Part shown: positions 1-7,123 of the stretch, in pieces
Position numbering within the stretch: position 1 is the first letter of the stretch
How the letters are laid out: every line of letters begins with the position of its first letter
NCBI GenBank assembly: GCA_038318385.1
Contig: JBBQCD010000085.1
Location: 1-16,024, forward strand
Direction: 5' to 3'
DNA length: 16,024 nucleotides
From: Schlegelella_A sp038318385
Lineage (GTDB): Bacteria; Pseudomonadota; Gammaproteobacteria; Burkholderiales; Burkholderiaceae_C
Notes under the pieces: generated by a model
Told to the model about the DNA's origin: nothing
Database searches by the model: none
What the model saw: the letters and a program-made list of their open reading frames with translations, nothing else
Made by a program: the position numbers and the translations under genes

Positions 1-2119
1 TCTGGTTGATGCGGCGCTTGCGGCCGAATTCGGTCTCGACCGGCTCCACCGACAGGCAGTTGCTCTGCACCGAACAGTCGCCGCAGCCTTCGCAGACGAG
101 TTCGTTGATGACCACGCGCTTGGCCGGCTCGACCATCGTGCCGCGCTTCCTGCGGCGGCGCTTCTCGGTCGCGCAGGTCTGGTCGTAGACGATGACCGTG
201 CAGCCGGCGACTTCGCGCAGATCGCGCTGGATGCGGTCGAGGTCGTCGCGATGGTGCACCGTCACGCCCGGTGCCAGGCGCGCGGCAATCTCGGGTTCGT
301 CGTACTTCTCCGGCTCGTCGGTGACGACGACGATCCGCGTCGCTCCTTCGGCATCGAGCTCGCGGGTCATCTCCGGCACCTTCAGCGTACCGTCGATCGG
401 CTGGCCGCCGGTCATCGCGACCGCGTCGTTGAAGAGGATCTTGTAGGTGATGTTGACCTTGGCGGCGATGCTCTGGCGCACGGCCAGCAACCCGGAGTGG
501 TAATAGGTGCCGTCGCCGAGGTTGGCGAAGATGTGCTTCTCGGTCGTGAAGGGAGCCTGTCCGACCCACGAGACGCCCTCGCCGCCCATCTGGCTGAAGG
601 TGACGGTCGAGCGGTCCATCCACACCGCCATGTAGTGGCAGCCGATCCCGGCGACGGCACGCGAACCTTCCGGCACCCGGGTGCTGGTGTTGTGCGGGCA
701 GCCGCTGCAGAAGAACGGGATGCGTTCGCCGGCCGAGTCGGGTCCGGTGAGGACGACTGCAGAGAGACTGCGCTCCTTGGCTTCGATCAGCGCAACGCGG
801 GCGTCGATGCGGGCGACGGTGTCGCGGTCGAGGCCCTGGCCGCCGCCGAGCTTCTTCAGACGCTTGGCCAGCGCCTTGGCGATGATCGAGGGGTTCAGGT
901 CGGCCTGGGCGCGCAGCAGCCAGTTCTGGCTCGGATTGGGCTGCGACCATTCGCCGCCGCTGCCGTCGCCGGAGGGCTCGTCGAACTTGCCGAGGACGTT
1001 CGGACGCACGTCGGAGCGCCAGTTGTAGAGCTCCTCCTTAAGCTGGTATTCGATGACCTGGCGCTTCTCCTCGACGACGAGGATCTCCTCCAGGCCCCGC
1101 GCGAAGTCGCGCGTGATCGTCGCCTCGAGCGGCCACACGACGTTGACCTTGTGCAGCCGGATTCCCAGGCGCCGGCAGGTGTCGTCGTCCAGGCCGAGGT
1201 CGTTCAGCGCCTGGCGGGTGTCGTTGTAGGCCTTGCCGCTGGCGATGATCCCGAAGCGGTCGTTCGGGCCCTCGATCACGTTGTGGTTGAGGCGGTTGGC
1301 GCGGACGTAGGCGAGCGCCGCGTACCACTTGTAGTCCATCAGCCGCGCTTCCTGCTCTAGCGCGCCGTCCGGCCAGCGCACGTGCAGGCCGCCGTCCGGC
1401 ATCTGGAAGTCCTCCGGGATCACGATCTCGACCCGGTCGGGGTCGACGAAGACGCTCGCCGACGACTCGACGACTTCCTGGATCGTCTTCATCCCCGACC
1501 AGACGCCGGCGAAGCGGCTCATCGCGAAGGCATGCAGACCCATGTCGAGGATGTCCTGCACGCTCGACGGGAAGAACACCGGCAGGCCGCAGGCCTTGAA
1601 GATGTGATCGCTCTGGTGCGCGGCGGTCGAGCTCTTGGCGATGTGGTCGTCGCCGGCGAGCGCGATCACGCCGCCGTGCTTCGACGTGCCGGCCATGTTG
1701 GCGTGCTTGAACACGTCGGAGCAGCGATCCACGCCGGGACCCTTGCCGTACCAGATGCCGAAGACGCCGTCGAACTTGCGCGTCTGCGGATACAGGTCGA
1801 GCATCTGCGAGCCCCAGACCGCGGTGGCGGCGAGTTCCTCGTTGACGCCGGGCTGGAAGACGATGTCCTGCGCTGCCAGGTGCTTCTTTGCCTGCCACAG
1901 CGACTGGTCGTAGCCGCCGAGCGGCGAGCCGCGGTAGCCGCTGATGAAACCGGCGGTGTTCAGGCCGGCGATCGCATCGCGCTTCTTCTGCAGCATCGGC
2001 AGGCGCACCAGCGCCTGCACGCCGCTCATGAACGCGCGGCCACTGGCAAGCGCGTACTTGTCGTCGAGGGTGACGTTCTCGAGGGCCTTGCGGATCGATT
2101 CGGGCAGCGGCGCGTTCAT
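1..2119 (-). CDS. Fused indolepyruvate ferredoxin oxidoreductase (3' end beyond window)
   Basis: Oxidatively decarboxylates aryl-pyruvates (from Trp, Phe, Tyr) to aryl-acetyl-CoA with TPP and Fe-S clusters, passing electrons to ferredoxin; cytoplasmic. My translation of the minus strand starts at ATG 2119 and reads open for 706 codons to the window edge. Seen: an N-terminal TPP-enzyme domain with GFISGYRGSPLGGYD (about residues 45-60) and GPGVDRC; a family-typical FFCSGCPHNTST segment; a TPP/Mg motif beginning G535-D-G with the closing N in ILFNDAVAMTGGQ; and a ferredoxin-like cluster CEGCGDC...C with cysteines at 676, 679, 682 and 688. Fused family members are about 1150-1190 residues, so the gamma-type C-terminal domain should lie left of position 1. 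GGAG about 7 nt before ATG supports the start. The divergent Lrp gene is the probable regulator. Family identification is very secure; exact substrate is inferred. Confidence 0.95.
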   Translation of the reverse strand, partial: MNAPLPESIRKALENVTLDDKYALASGRAFMSGVQALVRLPMLQKKRDAIAGLNTAGFISGYRGSPLGGYDQSLWQAKKHLAAQDIVFQPGVNEELAATAVWGSQMLDLYPQTRKFDGVFGIWYGKGPGVDRCSDVFKHANMAGTSKHGGVIALAGDDHIAKSSTAAHQSDHIFKACGLPVFFPSSVQDILDMGLHAFAMSRFAGVWSGMKTIQEVVESSASVFVDPDRVEIVIPEDFQMPDGGLHVRWPDGALEQEARLMDYKWYAALAYVRANRLNHNVIEGPNDRFGIIASGKAYNDTRQALNDLGLDDDTCRRLGIRLHKVNVVWPLEATITRDFARGLEEILVVEEKRQVIEYQLKEELYNWRSDVRPNVLGKFDEPSGDGSGGEWSQPNPSQNWLLRAQADLNPSIIAKALAKRLKKLGGGQGLDRDTVARIDARVALIEAKERSLSAVVLTGPDSAGERIPFFCSGCPHNTSTRVPEGSRAVAGIGCHYMAVWMDRSTVTFSQMGGEGVSWVGQAPFTTEKHIFANLGDGTYYHSGLLAVRQSIAAKVNITYKILFNDAVAMTGGQPIDGTLKVPEMTRELDAEGATRIVVVTDEPEKYDEPEIAARLAPGVTVHHRDDLDRIQRDLREVAGCTVIVYDQTCATEKRRRRKRGTMVEPAKRVVINELVCEGCGDCSVQSNCLSVEPVETEFGRKRRINQ

Positions 2120-2244
2120 GGAGGCTCCAGCGTGGTCGGGTCGGCAGGCGGGCTCGTCCCCAGCGGACAGCGCGCGCGAAGTCTCCAGTTTAGGGATACA
2201 GCGATGACAAGTCTTTGCGAAGTTGATTGGCTGGGGGGCTCCCA

Positions 2245-2261
2245 GAGCAATAATCTTGCTC
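2245..2261. promoter_or_regulatory. Candidate Lrp/AsnC operator between the oxidoreductase and Lrp genes
   Basis: GAGCAA-TAATC-TTGCTC is a perfect 6-bp inverted repeat with an AT-rich 5-nt centre in an otherwise GC-rich region. The half-sites resemble the arms of the E. coli Lrp consensus (YAGHAW/WTDCTR), with the centre 2 nt longer. It lies 23 nt before the Lrp start codon and about 126 nt before the oxidoreductase start codon, so one site could serve autoregulation and divergent control. Binding is inferred. Confidence 0.5.
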
Positions 2262-2283
2262 AAATCAGAAGCTGGAGGATCGA

Positions 2284-2901
2284 ATGCCGCTGAAGAAGAC
2301 CGATTCAGGGAAAACCGCAGGCCGCGGGAGCCGCTCCGCGGCGGCATCGTCGGCGGCGATCGACAAGCCGGTGGGCGCGCGCGCGCTCGCCTTGCCCGAC
2401 CCGCCCGAGGCACACGGTGGCGCACTCGATCGCTACGACGTCGCCATCCTGCGCGAGCTGCAGGACGACGCGCGCCTCAGCAACACCGAACTGGCCGCCC
2501 GCATCGGCATTTCCGCGGCACCGACATGGCGCCGCGTCAAGTGGCTGGAGCAACAGGGCTACATCACCGGCTATCGCGCCGAACTCGACCGCCGCAAGCT
2601 CGGCCTCGGCGTGCTCGCCTTCGTCCGGCTCGACGCCGATCGCAACACCGCGGCGTCGACGCGCGAACTCGAGGACGCGATCCGCCGCTTGCCGGAGGTG
2701 ATCGCCTGTCACTACATCTCCGGTGCGGGGACGTTCGAACTGCAGGTGATCGCCACCGACCTCGACGCCTTCTCGCGGTTCGCGCTCGACACCTTGCTGG
2801 CGTTGCCGCATGTCAAGGATGTCCACACGAGTTTTTCCCTCGGTGAGGTCAAGGCCGCTGCGGCGCTGCCGCTGGCACACCTGGCGCCGCGCCAGGCCTG
2901 A
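2284..2901 (+). CDS. Lrp/AsnC family transcriptional regulator
   Basis: Leucine-responsive-type DNA-binding regulator, 205 residues. The helix-turn-helix domain begins near residue 49 (LDRYDVAILRELQ, then LSNTELAARIGIS and the recognition segment AAPTWRRVKWLEQQG) and is followed by the RAM ligand-binding/oligomerisation domain at about 107-187 (GAGTFELQV and VKDVHTSFSL). Family members are usually 150-165 residues; here about 45 Ala/Gly/Ser/Lys-rich residues precede the HTH. The start at 2284 is chosen because GGAGG sits 5 nt upstream (2274-2278); no later in-frame ATG precedes the HTH. It is divergent from the indolepyruvate oxidoreductase, an arrangement I recall as common in betaproteobacteria, and probably senses an aromatic or branched amino acid. 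The ligand is unknown. Confidence 0.93.
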   Translation: MPLKKTDSGKTAGRGSRSAAASSAAIDKPVGARALALPDPPEAHGGALDRYDVAILRELQDDARLSNTELAARIGISAAPTWRRVKWLEQQGYITGYRAELDRRKLGLGVLAFVRLDADRNTAASTRELEDAIRRLPEVIACHYISGAGTFELQVIATDLDAFSRFALDTLLALPHVKDVHTSFSLGEVKAAAALPLAHLAPRQA

Positions 2902-3162
2902 GCGCCAATCCAGACGCGCAGGCGAGCGCCGGGCCCAGAGCGCCGCGCGCAGGCGAGCGCGCCGAAGCGTTTCGCGTGTAGGAGTGCACCGACGCGATGT
3001 CGCGGCAGGCGACACGGGCGCGCTGGCCCGCTGGGCATGGCCATTGCCGAAGCTCCAGGGCTTGAGGCTCATGGCGCAACCTCGTTCAGACGAGCACCCG
3101 CAGAGAGCATCCCGCCCGGAAACTTCCGGTCACTTTTCGACTTTGCAACAGGAACGATGATC
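2902..3162. repeat. Non-coding gap with direct repeat and REP-like hairpin
   Basis: I find no convincing gene here. CGCGCAGGCGAGCGC occurs twice (2915-2929 and 2946-2960). Further right, GTGTAGGAGTGCACCGACGCGA (2976-2997) leads into a perfect stem TGTCGC/GCGACA (2998-3003 with 3009-3014, 5-nt loop). The GTAGGAG start followed by a GC-rich hairpin resembles the extragenic palindromes of Pseudomonas and Xanthomonas type, but only one copy is in the window, so repeat-family membership is unproven. The promoter of the gene at 3163 must lie in the right part, but I see no clear -35/-10 pair. Confidence 0.4.
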
Positions 3163-3546
3163 ATGAAAAAGCTGTCCCCCCTCCTCACACTGGCCGCTGC
3201 TGCTTCCCTCGCCTTCGGCGCAGGCATTTCCGTCGCCCAGGGTACCGGCGGCGCTGCGCCCGGCACCGGCACCGCGAACGCGGGTCCGAATGCGGCCCAG
3301 CCGTCTTCGACCATGCCGGCGACGCCCAACGCCAACCCGACGCCCTCGTCGACCACCTCCAGCGGCTCGTCGAGCTCCACGGGCATGGCGAACCAGGGCG
3401 GATCGACCAGCGGCTCCATGAACAGCCCGTCGAACACCAATGGCCAGTCGACGATGAACCGCACCGGTTCGAATTCTTCGATGTCGAGCGACACGATGAA
3501 CGACAACACCCGGACCCGCCGGGCCTCCCGCGCCGATCGCAACTGA
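3163..3546 (+). CDS. Small exported Ser/Thr/Asn/Gly-rich protein, function unknown
   Basis: 127 residues. It begins MKKLSPLLTLAAAASLAFGA, a classical Sec signal peptide with probable cleavage after SVA at residue 25. The rest is low-complexity: Gly/Ala/Pro/Thr-rich to about residue 65, then Ser/Thr/Asn/Met-rich, with a basic end RTRRASRADRN. No cysteines and no recognisable domain, so the mature protein is probably disordered in the periplasm or outside the cell. Start choice: AGGA at 3150-3153 lies 9 nt before ATG 3163 but only 3 nt before the in-frame ATG 3157, so 3163 is preferred. It is transcribed alone and followed by two hairpins. Translation of the signal peptide is convincing; function is unassigned. 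Confidence 0.75.
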   Translation: MKKLSPLLTLAAAASLAFGAGISVAQGTGGAAPGTGTANAGPNAAQPSSTMPATPNANPTPSSTTSSGSSSSTGMANQGGSTSGSMNSPSNTNGQSTMNRTGSNSSMSSDTMNDNTRTRRASRADRN

Positions 3547-3549
3547 CGC

Positions 3550-3570
3550 ACAGGGGCTTCTCGCCCCTGT
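3550..3570 (+). terminator. Hairpin 1 after the small exported protein
   Basis: ACAGGGGC-TTCTC-GCCCCTGT forms a perfect 8-bp stem with a 5-nt loop, 3 nt after the stop codon. It has no T-tract of its own and probably works together with the second hairpin. Confidence 0.55.
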
Positions 3571-3583
3571 CCGGCGCTCAATC

Positions 3584-3618
3584 GAAGATCGGGCCCCTCG
3601 CGGGGCCCGATCTTCTTT
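3584..3618 (+). terminator. Strong intrinsic terminator
   Basis: GAAGATCGGGCCCC (3584-3597), loop TCGC, GGGGCCCGATCTTC (3602-3615): a perfect 14-bp GC-rich stem followed by TTT. It ends transcription of the gene at 3163. On the minus strand there is no following T-run, so it is less likely to stop transcripts of the convergent L,D-transpeptidase gene. Confidence 0.85.
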
Positions 3619-3694
3619 GCGGATGTCGTGCGTCCTGGTGCCGCAGGCCCTTCTCTTTGGCCCCGACTCCGCCCGTGACCCGGCCCCGGCCCGC

Positions 3695-4480
3695 TCAGCG
3701 CAGGTGACCGGAGGTCGTCGACCGGGCGACGTTGACCGCACCGAACACCGCCCGCGCCGGGCGAGTCTCCGGCAACACGTAGACGATGCCGTTGCGCGCG
3801 GCAAAGAGCGGCTTGACGACCTCGTCGTAGAACGCGGCGGGCAGATTGATGCAGCCGTAGGAGATGCGGTTGTCGGCGATGCTCGGGCTGGCCAGGCGCT
3901 GCAGGCGCCTTTCCGCCCGATTCGACGTGCGCACGCGGTGCATCGAGATGGCGGCGTCGTAGTCGACCCAGAGGATGTCCTCGCCGTTGGCATTCGTTCC
4001 CATCTCCGCTTCGAAGCGGCCGGCCGGGGTGGTGCGTTCTTCCGGGCGGATTTGCGCGATCGGTCGCTCGCCGATACCGGGCACCGAATCGTCGCCGCGC
4101 GCCAGGCCGAGCAGCGCCGGCGACGTCCGTTGCAGCCGACCTGCAGCGTCGAAAGCGATCACCGTGGCGTTGACCTTGTCGACGATGATGAACGGCAGGT
4201 CGCGGTGGTCGGCCGAGCTGACGACCCATTCGGCGACATCGCGGGCGTCCTTGGACAGGCGCAGGCGCCGGAAGTCGGCGTGTCGCCCGGTCGGCGCCGC
4301 CGGGGGCGTGGGCGCGCGGACGAGTGCGGCGCCGGTGTCGTGCTGCGCGCTCGGCGGAGCGGCGGCATCGGAAGGCCGCAGCGCGGCGGATCGAGATGCC
4401 GGGCCGCAGCCGGTCATCAGGGCCGCCAGCGCGGCGCTTGCAAGCACTGCAGAAGGAAAGAGGGCACGCGGCGTGCTCAT
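3695..4480 (-). CDS. L,D-transpeptidase (YkuD/ErfK family) lipoprotein
   Basis: 261 residues. L,D-transpeptidases make 3-3 crosslinks in peptidoglycan or attach proteins to it, with a catalytic cysteine in the periplasm. Seen: signal sequence ending LMTG-C25, a likely lipobox; a Pro/Ala-rich linker to about residue 65; then a YkuD-like core with TTPAGRFEAEMG (150-161), ISMHR (His181) and the catalytic segment ISYGCINLP (Cys210). The classic motif is HG(x)nSHGC; here the His is followed by Arg, the His-to-Cys distance is 29 residues, and SYGC replaces SHGC, a variant I believe is common in beta- and gammaproteobacteria. Cys25 and Cys210 are the key residues. No good Shine-Dalgarno before ATG 4480. 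It faces the small exported protein and diverges from the NRAMP gene; no operon partner. Confidence 0.85.
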   Translation of the reverse strand: MSTPRALFPSAVLASAALAALMTGCGPASRSAALRPSDAAAPPSAQHDTGAALVRAPTPPAAPTGRHADFRRLRLSKDARDVAEWVVSSADHRDLPFIIVDKVNATVIAFDAAGRLQRTSPALLGLARGDDSVPGIGERPIAQIRPEERTTPAGRFEAEMGTNANGEDILWVDYDAAISMHRVRTSNRAERRLQRLASPSIADNRISYGCINLPAAFYDEVVKPLFAARNGIVYVLPETRPARAVFGAVNVARSTTSGHLR

Positions 4481-4581
4481 GAGTCGGTTTGCGAGAGTGC
4501 GCGGTCGCTGGAATGCCGGAGCCGAGCAATCCGCATACCCGACCTGTTACGTTCGCACCAGCGGATTCCACCTCGAACCCC

Positions 4582-5865
4582 ATGCCGAAGCGTCGACGCC
4601 AGCCTTTTCGCGAACGCACCCCTTCCTTTCTGAGCCGGGTCGGCCCGGGCGTGGTCACCGGCGCCGCCGACGACGATCCGTCGGGCATCGCCACGTATAC
4701 GCAGGCGGGGGCGCAGTTCGGGACCAGCGTGCTCTGGACGGTGTTCCTGACGCTGCCGTTCATGGTCGCGATCCAGCTGGTCAGCGCGCGCATCGGCCGG
4801 CAGTCGGGGCAGGGAATTTCCGCGAACCTGCGCCAACACACGCCGCGGGCGTTCGTCTACACGATCGTCGCGCTGCTGCTGGTGGCCAACACCATCAACA
4901 TCGCCGCCGACATCGCGGCCATGGGCGAAGCCCTGCAACTCGTGGTCGGCGGCGGCCAGCACTTCCATGCCGTCGTCTTCGGCGTGCTCACCGTGCTGCT
5001 GCAGGTGTTCGTTCCGTACCGCCGCCTCGCCCCGATCCTCAAGTGGATGACGCTGAGCCTTTTCGTCTACGTCGCTGCGGCCTTCACCGTGCACGTGCCG
5101 TGGGGGCAGGTGGCACGCGACGTGTTCGTGCCGCACGTCGAGGTCTCCTCGGCGTTCTGGATGATGCTCGTGGCGATCTTCGGCACGACGATCTCGCCAT
5201 ACCTCTTCTTCTGGCAGGCGTCCCAGGAAGTCGAGGAGATGCGCCTGAACGGCGTTAAGAAGAGTCAGGACACGACCGGGCGGGTGCGTCGAGCCGTGCG
5301 GCGGATGCGCCTGGACACGATCGTCGGCATGGTGTTCTCGAACGGCATCGCGTTCTTCGTGATGCTGACGGGCGCGATCGTGCTGCACGCTGCCGGCATC
5401 ACGGAGGTGACGTCGGCGGCCCAGGCCGCCGCGGCGCTCCGGCCTCTGGCCGGGGATTTCGCATTCGACCTGTTCGCGCTCGGCATCATCGCCACCGGGT
5501 TGCTCGCAGTTCCCGTGCTGGCTTCCTCCGCGGCCTACGCGGTGGCCGGCGCGCTGGAGTGGAACGAGGGCCTGGAACACACGTGGCGCGAAGCCAAGGG
5601 CTTCTACGCAATCATCGTCATCGCCACCATCGTCGGCACGACGCTCGACTTCTCGCCGATCCCGCCGATGAAGGCGCTCTACTGGAGCGCGGTCATCAAC
5701 GGGGTCGTCGCGGTGCCGATCATGGCCGCAATGATGGTGCTGTCGGGCAAGCGCGAGGTCATGGGCCCTCTGACCGTGCGCCGCAAGACCCGCGCGCTCG
5801 GCTGGGGTGCCGTGGCGGCCATGGCGGTGGTGGTGCTGATGATGGGCCGGGACCTGTTGGGTTGA
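4582..5865 (+). CDS. NRAMP-family metal ion transporter
   Basis: 427 residues, integral membrane, LeuT fold with about 11 predicted helices; proton-coupled metal uptake in characterised members (Mn, Fe). The N terminus, RVGPGVVTGAADDDPSGIATYTQAG, is diagnostic for this branch. The TM1 metal motif is DPSG (Asp32-Gly35) rather than the DPGN of MntH, and TM6 reads GTTISPYLFFW (201-211) with no AxxMPH motif, so the usual metal-binding Asn and Met are not evident. Mn/Fe specificity should not be assumed. Start: ATG 4582 gives the family-typical length; in-frame ATG 4513 and TTG 4489 would add 23-31 residues lacking family character. Neither has a strong ribosome binding site. Single gene. Confidence 0.88.
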   Translation: MPKRRRQPFRERTPSFLSRVGPGVVTGAADDDPSGIATYTQAGAQFGTSVLWTVFLTLPFMVAIQLVSARIGRQSGQGISANLRQHTPRAFVYTIVALLLVANTINIAADIAAMGEALQLVVGGGQHFHAVVFGVLTVLLQVFVPYRRLAPILKWMTLSLFVYVAAAFTVHVPWGQVARDVFVPHVEVSSAFWMMLVAIFGTTISPYLFFWQASQEVEEMRLNGVKKSQDTTGRVRRAVRRMRLDTIVGMVFSNGIAFFVMLTGAIVLHAAGITEVTSAAQAAAALRPLAGDFAFDLFALGIIATGLLAVPVLASSAAYAVAGALEWNEGLEHTWREAKGFYAIIVIATIVGTTLDFSPIPPMKALYWSAVINGVVAVPIMAAMMVLSGKREVMGPLTVRRKTRALGWGAVAAMAVVVLMMGRDLLG

Positions 5866-5934
5866 ACGCGTCGCGAGCCGTGGTGTGAAGCGTCGCCGCT
5901 GCAACGGGTATCGAACTTCCCGATGGCCCGCTTC

Positions 5935-7005
5935 TCAGGTGCCGTGCAGGCCGGTGTAGCAAGCCCGCACCGGCGCCGGCAGCTCCATCCACTCCGGCAC
6001 CGCGACGGCGCCCGGCGTTCCTTCGGGCGCAAGGGCGCGTAGAAGCGCGAGCCGGTCGGCGTCCCGCAGTGCGGCTGCCAGGGGCAGGTCGGTCGCGGCC
6101 AGGAAGAGGCCGTCTCTCCCCACCTCGACGGCGACAGCGGTGACGGCCGGGCCCAGCTGCCAGGTCTGCACCAGGGCGCCGAAGAGGGTGTCGCGTCGTC
6201 GCGTGAGCTCGACCGCGAGCCCTGTTCCGGTGATCAGGGCAGGTTCGACGGGGTCGCCCGACAGGCCGTCGAGGGCGCGCAGCGCCGCGCTCCAGCCGGT
6301 GTCGTGCAGCAAGCCGAGCAGGTAGCCATCGAAGGGGTCGAGTCCGCGTTCGGTGGCGAGGGTCGTGCAGAGCCGGGCCTTGCGGTCGGCGTCCTTCCAT
6401 ATCCGTGATGCGGCGCGAGCCGACAGGGAGTTGCCGTGGGCGTCGAAGATCGGTCGCAGGACCACGCTGGCGATCGCCCTTCGGAGGCCGACCGTGCCGA
6501 TCACGGCCACAGCCCGCGGCAGGTCGATGCCCGCCCCTTCGTCGAGTTCGAACGCACGCGTCGCGCTGCGAATCACCTCTGCGGTGAGGACCACGTCCTT
6601 GGCGATGCGATCGGCGACGTCGGCGGCGGAATAGCCCTCGTCGCGCAGCGTCTTCATCAACTGCGGCACGACGTGCGGCGCGCGCGGCAGCAGCCCGGCA
6701 CGCTGCGTATCGGAGGCGATCACCGCGTCGAGCTGGCCGAGCAAGCGGCGCATGCCGTCGTCGACGTCAGGGGCGGCGGTGGGGGAAGGTTCGGGAGCGC
6801 CCAGCAGCCACGCCAGGAAGCGCGCCTGCAGCTTCGGCGGAGTCTCTATTGGCGCGGCGCCGGCGACCTCCGCGCGGGAACCGTTGACAGGCGGAGGAAC
6901 GGGATTCGGACCCGCCTGCCGCCGGAGGGCGGTGGAGCTTTGTGCGACGACCGGGGCCGGAGCGCGGCGCTCACTCAACCGCCTCCACCAGCGTGACAAC
7001 GACAT
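5935..7005 (-). CDS. HDOD-domain protein
   Basis: 356 residues. HDOD domains are non-catalytic relatives of HD phosphohydrolases found in bacterial signalling proteins. Residues 1-100 are Pro/Ala/Arg-rich and look disordered, with a basic start SLSRWWRRLSERR. The HDOD core runs about 105-270: LPRAPHVVPQLMKTL, then AADVADRIAKDVVLTAEVIRSA, LPRAVAVIGTVGLRRAI, and GLLHDTGW (His234, Asp235). Only this HD pair is visible; no further metal ligands of an HD-GYP phosphodiesterase and no fused EAL or GGDEF domain appear. Start at 7005 is chosen over 7065 because the extra 20 residues cover an inverted repeat and lack coding character. It lies downstream of msrA on the same strand, 118 nt away. Partner and signal unknown. 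Confidence 0.82.
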   Translation of the reverse strand: MSLSRWWRRLSERRAPAPVVAQSSTALRRQAGPNPVPPPVNGSRAEVAGAAPIETPPKLQARFLAWLLGAPEPSPTAAPDVDDGMRRLLGQLDAVIASDTQRAGLLPRAPHVVPQLMKTLRDEGYSAADVADRIAKDVVLTAEVIRSATRAFELDEGAGIDLPRAVAVIGTVGLRRAIASVVLRPIFDAHGNSLSARAASRIWKDADRKARLCTTLATERGLDPFDGYLLGLLHDTGWSAALRALDGLSGDPVEPALITGTGLAVELTRRRDTLFGALVQTWQLGPAVTAVAVEVGRDGLFLAATDLPLAAALRDADRLALLRALAPEGTPGAVAVPEWMELPAPVRACYTGLHGT

Positions 7006-7018
7006 GAAAGACCCGCCG

Positions 7019-7062
7019 CTTGCAATCCTGCAAGTATCCCCAACCCGAGGGCGACCGGGTTG
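7019..7062. promoter_or_regulatory. Two adjacent inverted repeats upstream of the HDOD gene
   Basis: CTTGCA-ATCC-TGCAAG (7019-7034) and CAACCCG-(8 nt)-CGGGTTG (7041-7062) are both perfect. The first ends 13 nt before the HDOD start codon on the minus strand. The second could end msrBA transcription but has no T-tract. They may be an operator, a 5' UTR hairpin or a weak terminator; the sequence alone does not decide. Confidence 0.4.
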
Positions 7063-7123
7063 CATCCGGCCCGTCTGTGGGCCCGAACCGACGTCCCGGC
7101 TTGACGCAGCCCGCAGGCGAGGC

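Noticed and set aside
251..1360. Plus-strand 369-codon open frame
   Set aside because: Antisense to the indolepyruvate oxidoreductase; no recognisable domains, and the minus frame has clear family motifs throughout.
2881..2895. CTGGCGC-C-GCGCCAG palindrome as an lrp terminator
   Set aside because: It lies inside the coding end, has a 1-nt centre and no T-tract; probably chance in GC-rich sequence.
3069..4841. Minus-strand 590-codon open frame
   Set aside because: Spans three real genes in a shifted frame, Arg/Ala/Pro-rich without motifs; an effect of high GC.
4477..5904. Minus-strand 475-codon open frame rich in His/Arg/Asp
   Set aside because: Exact antisense of the NRAMP gene; composition is that of a shadow frame, and the plus strand has clear transmembrane helices and family motifs.
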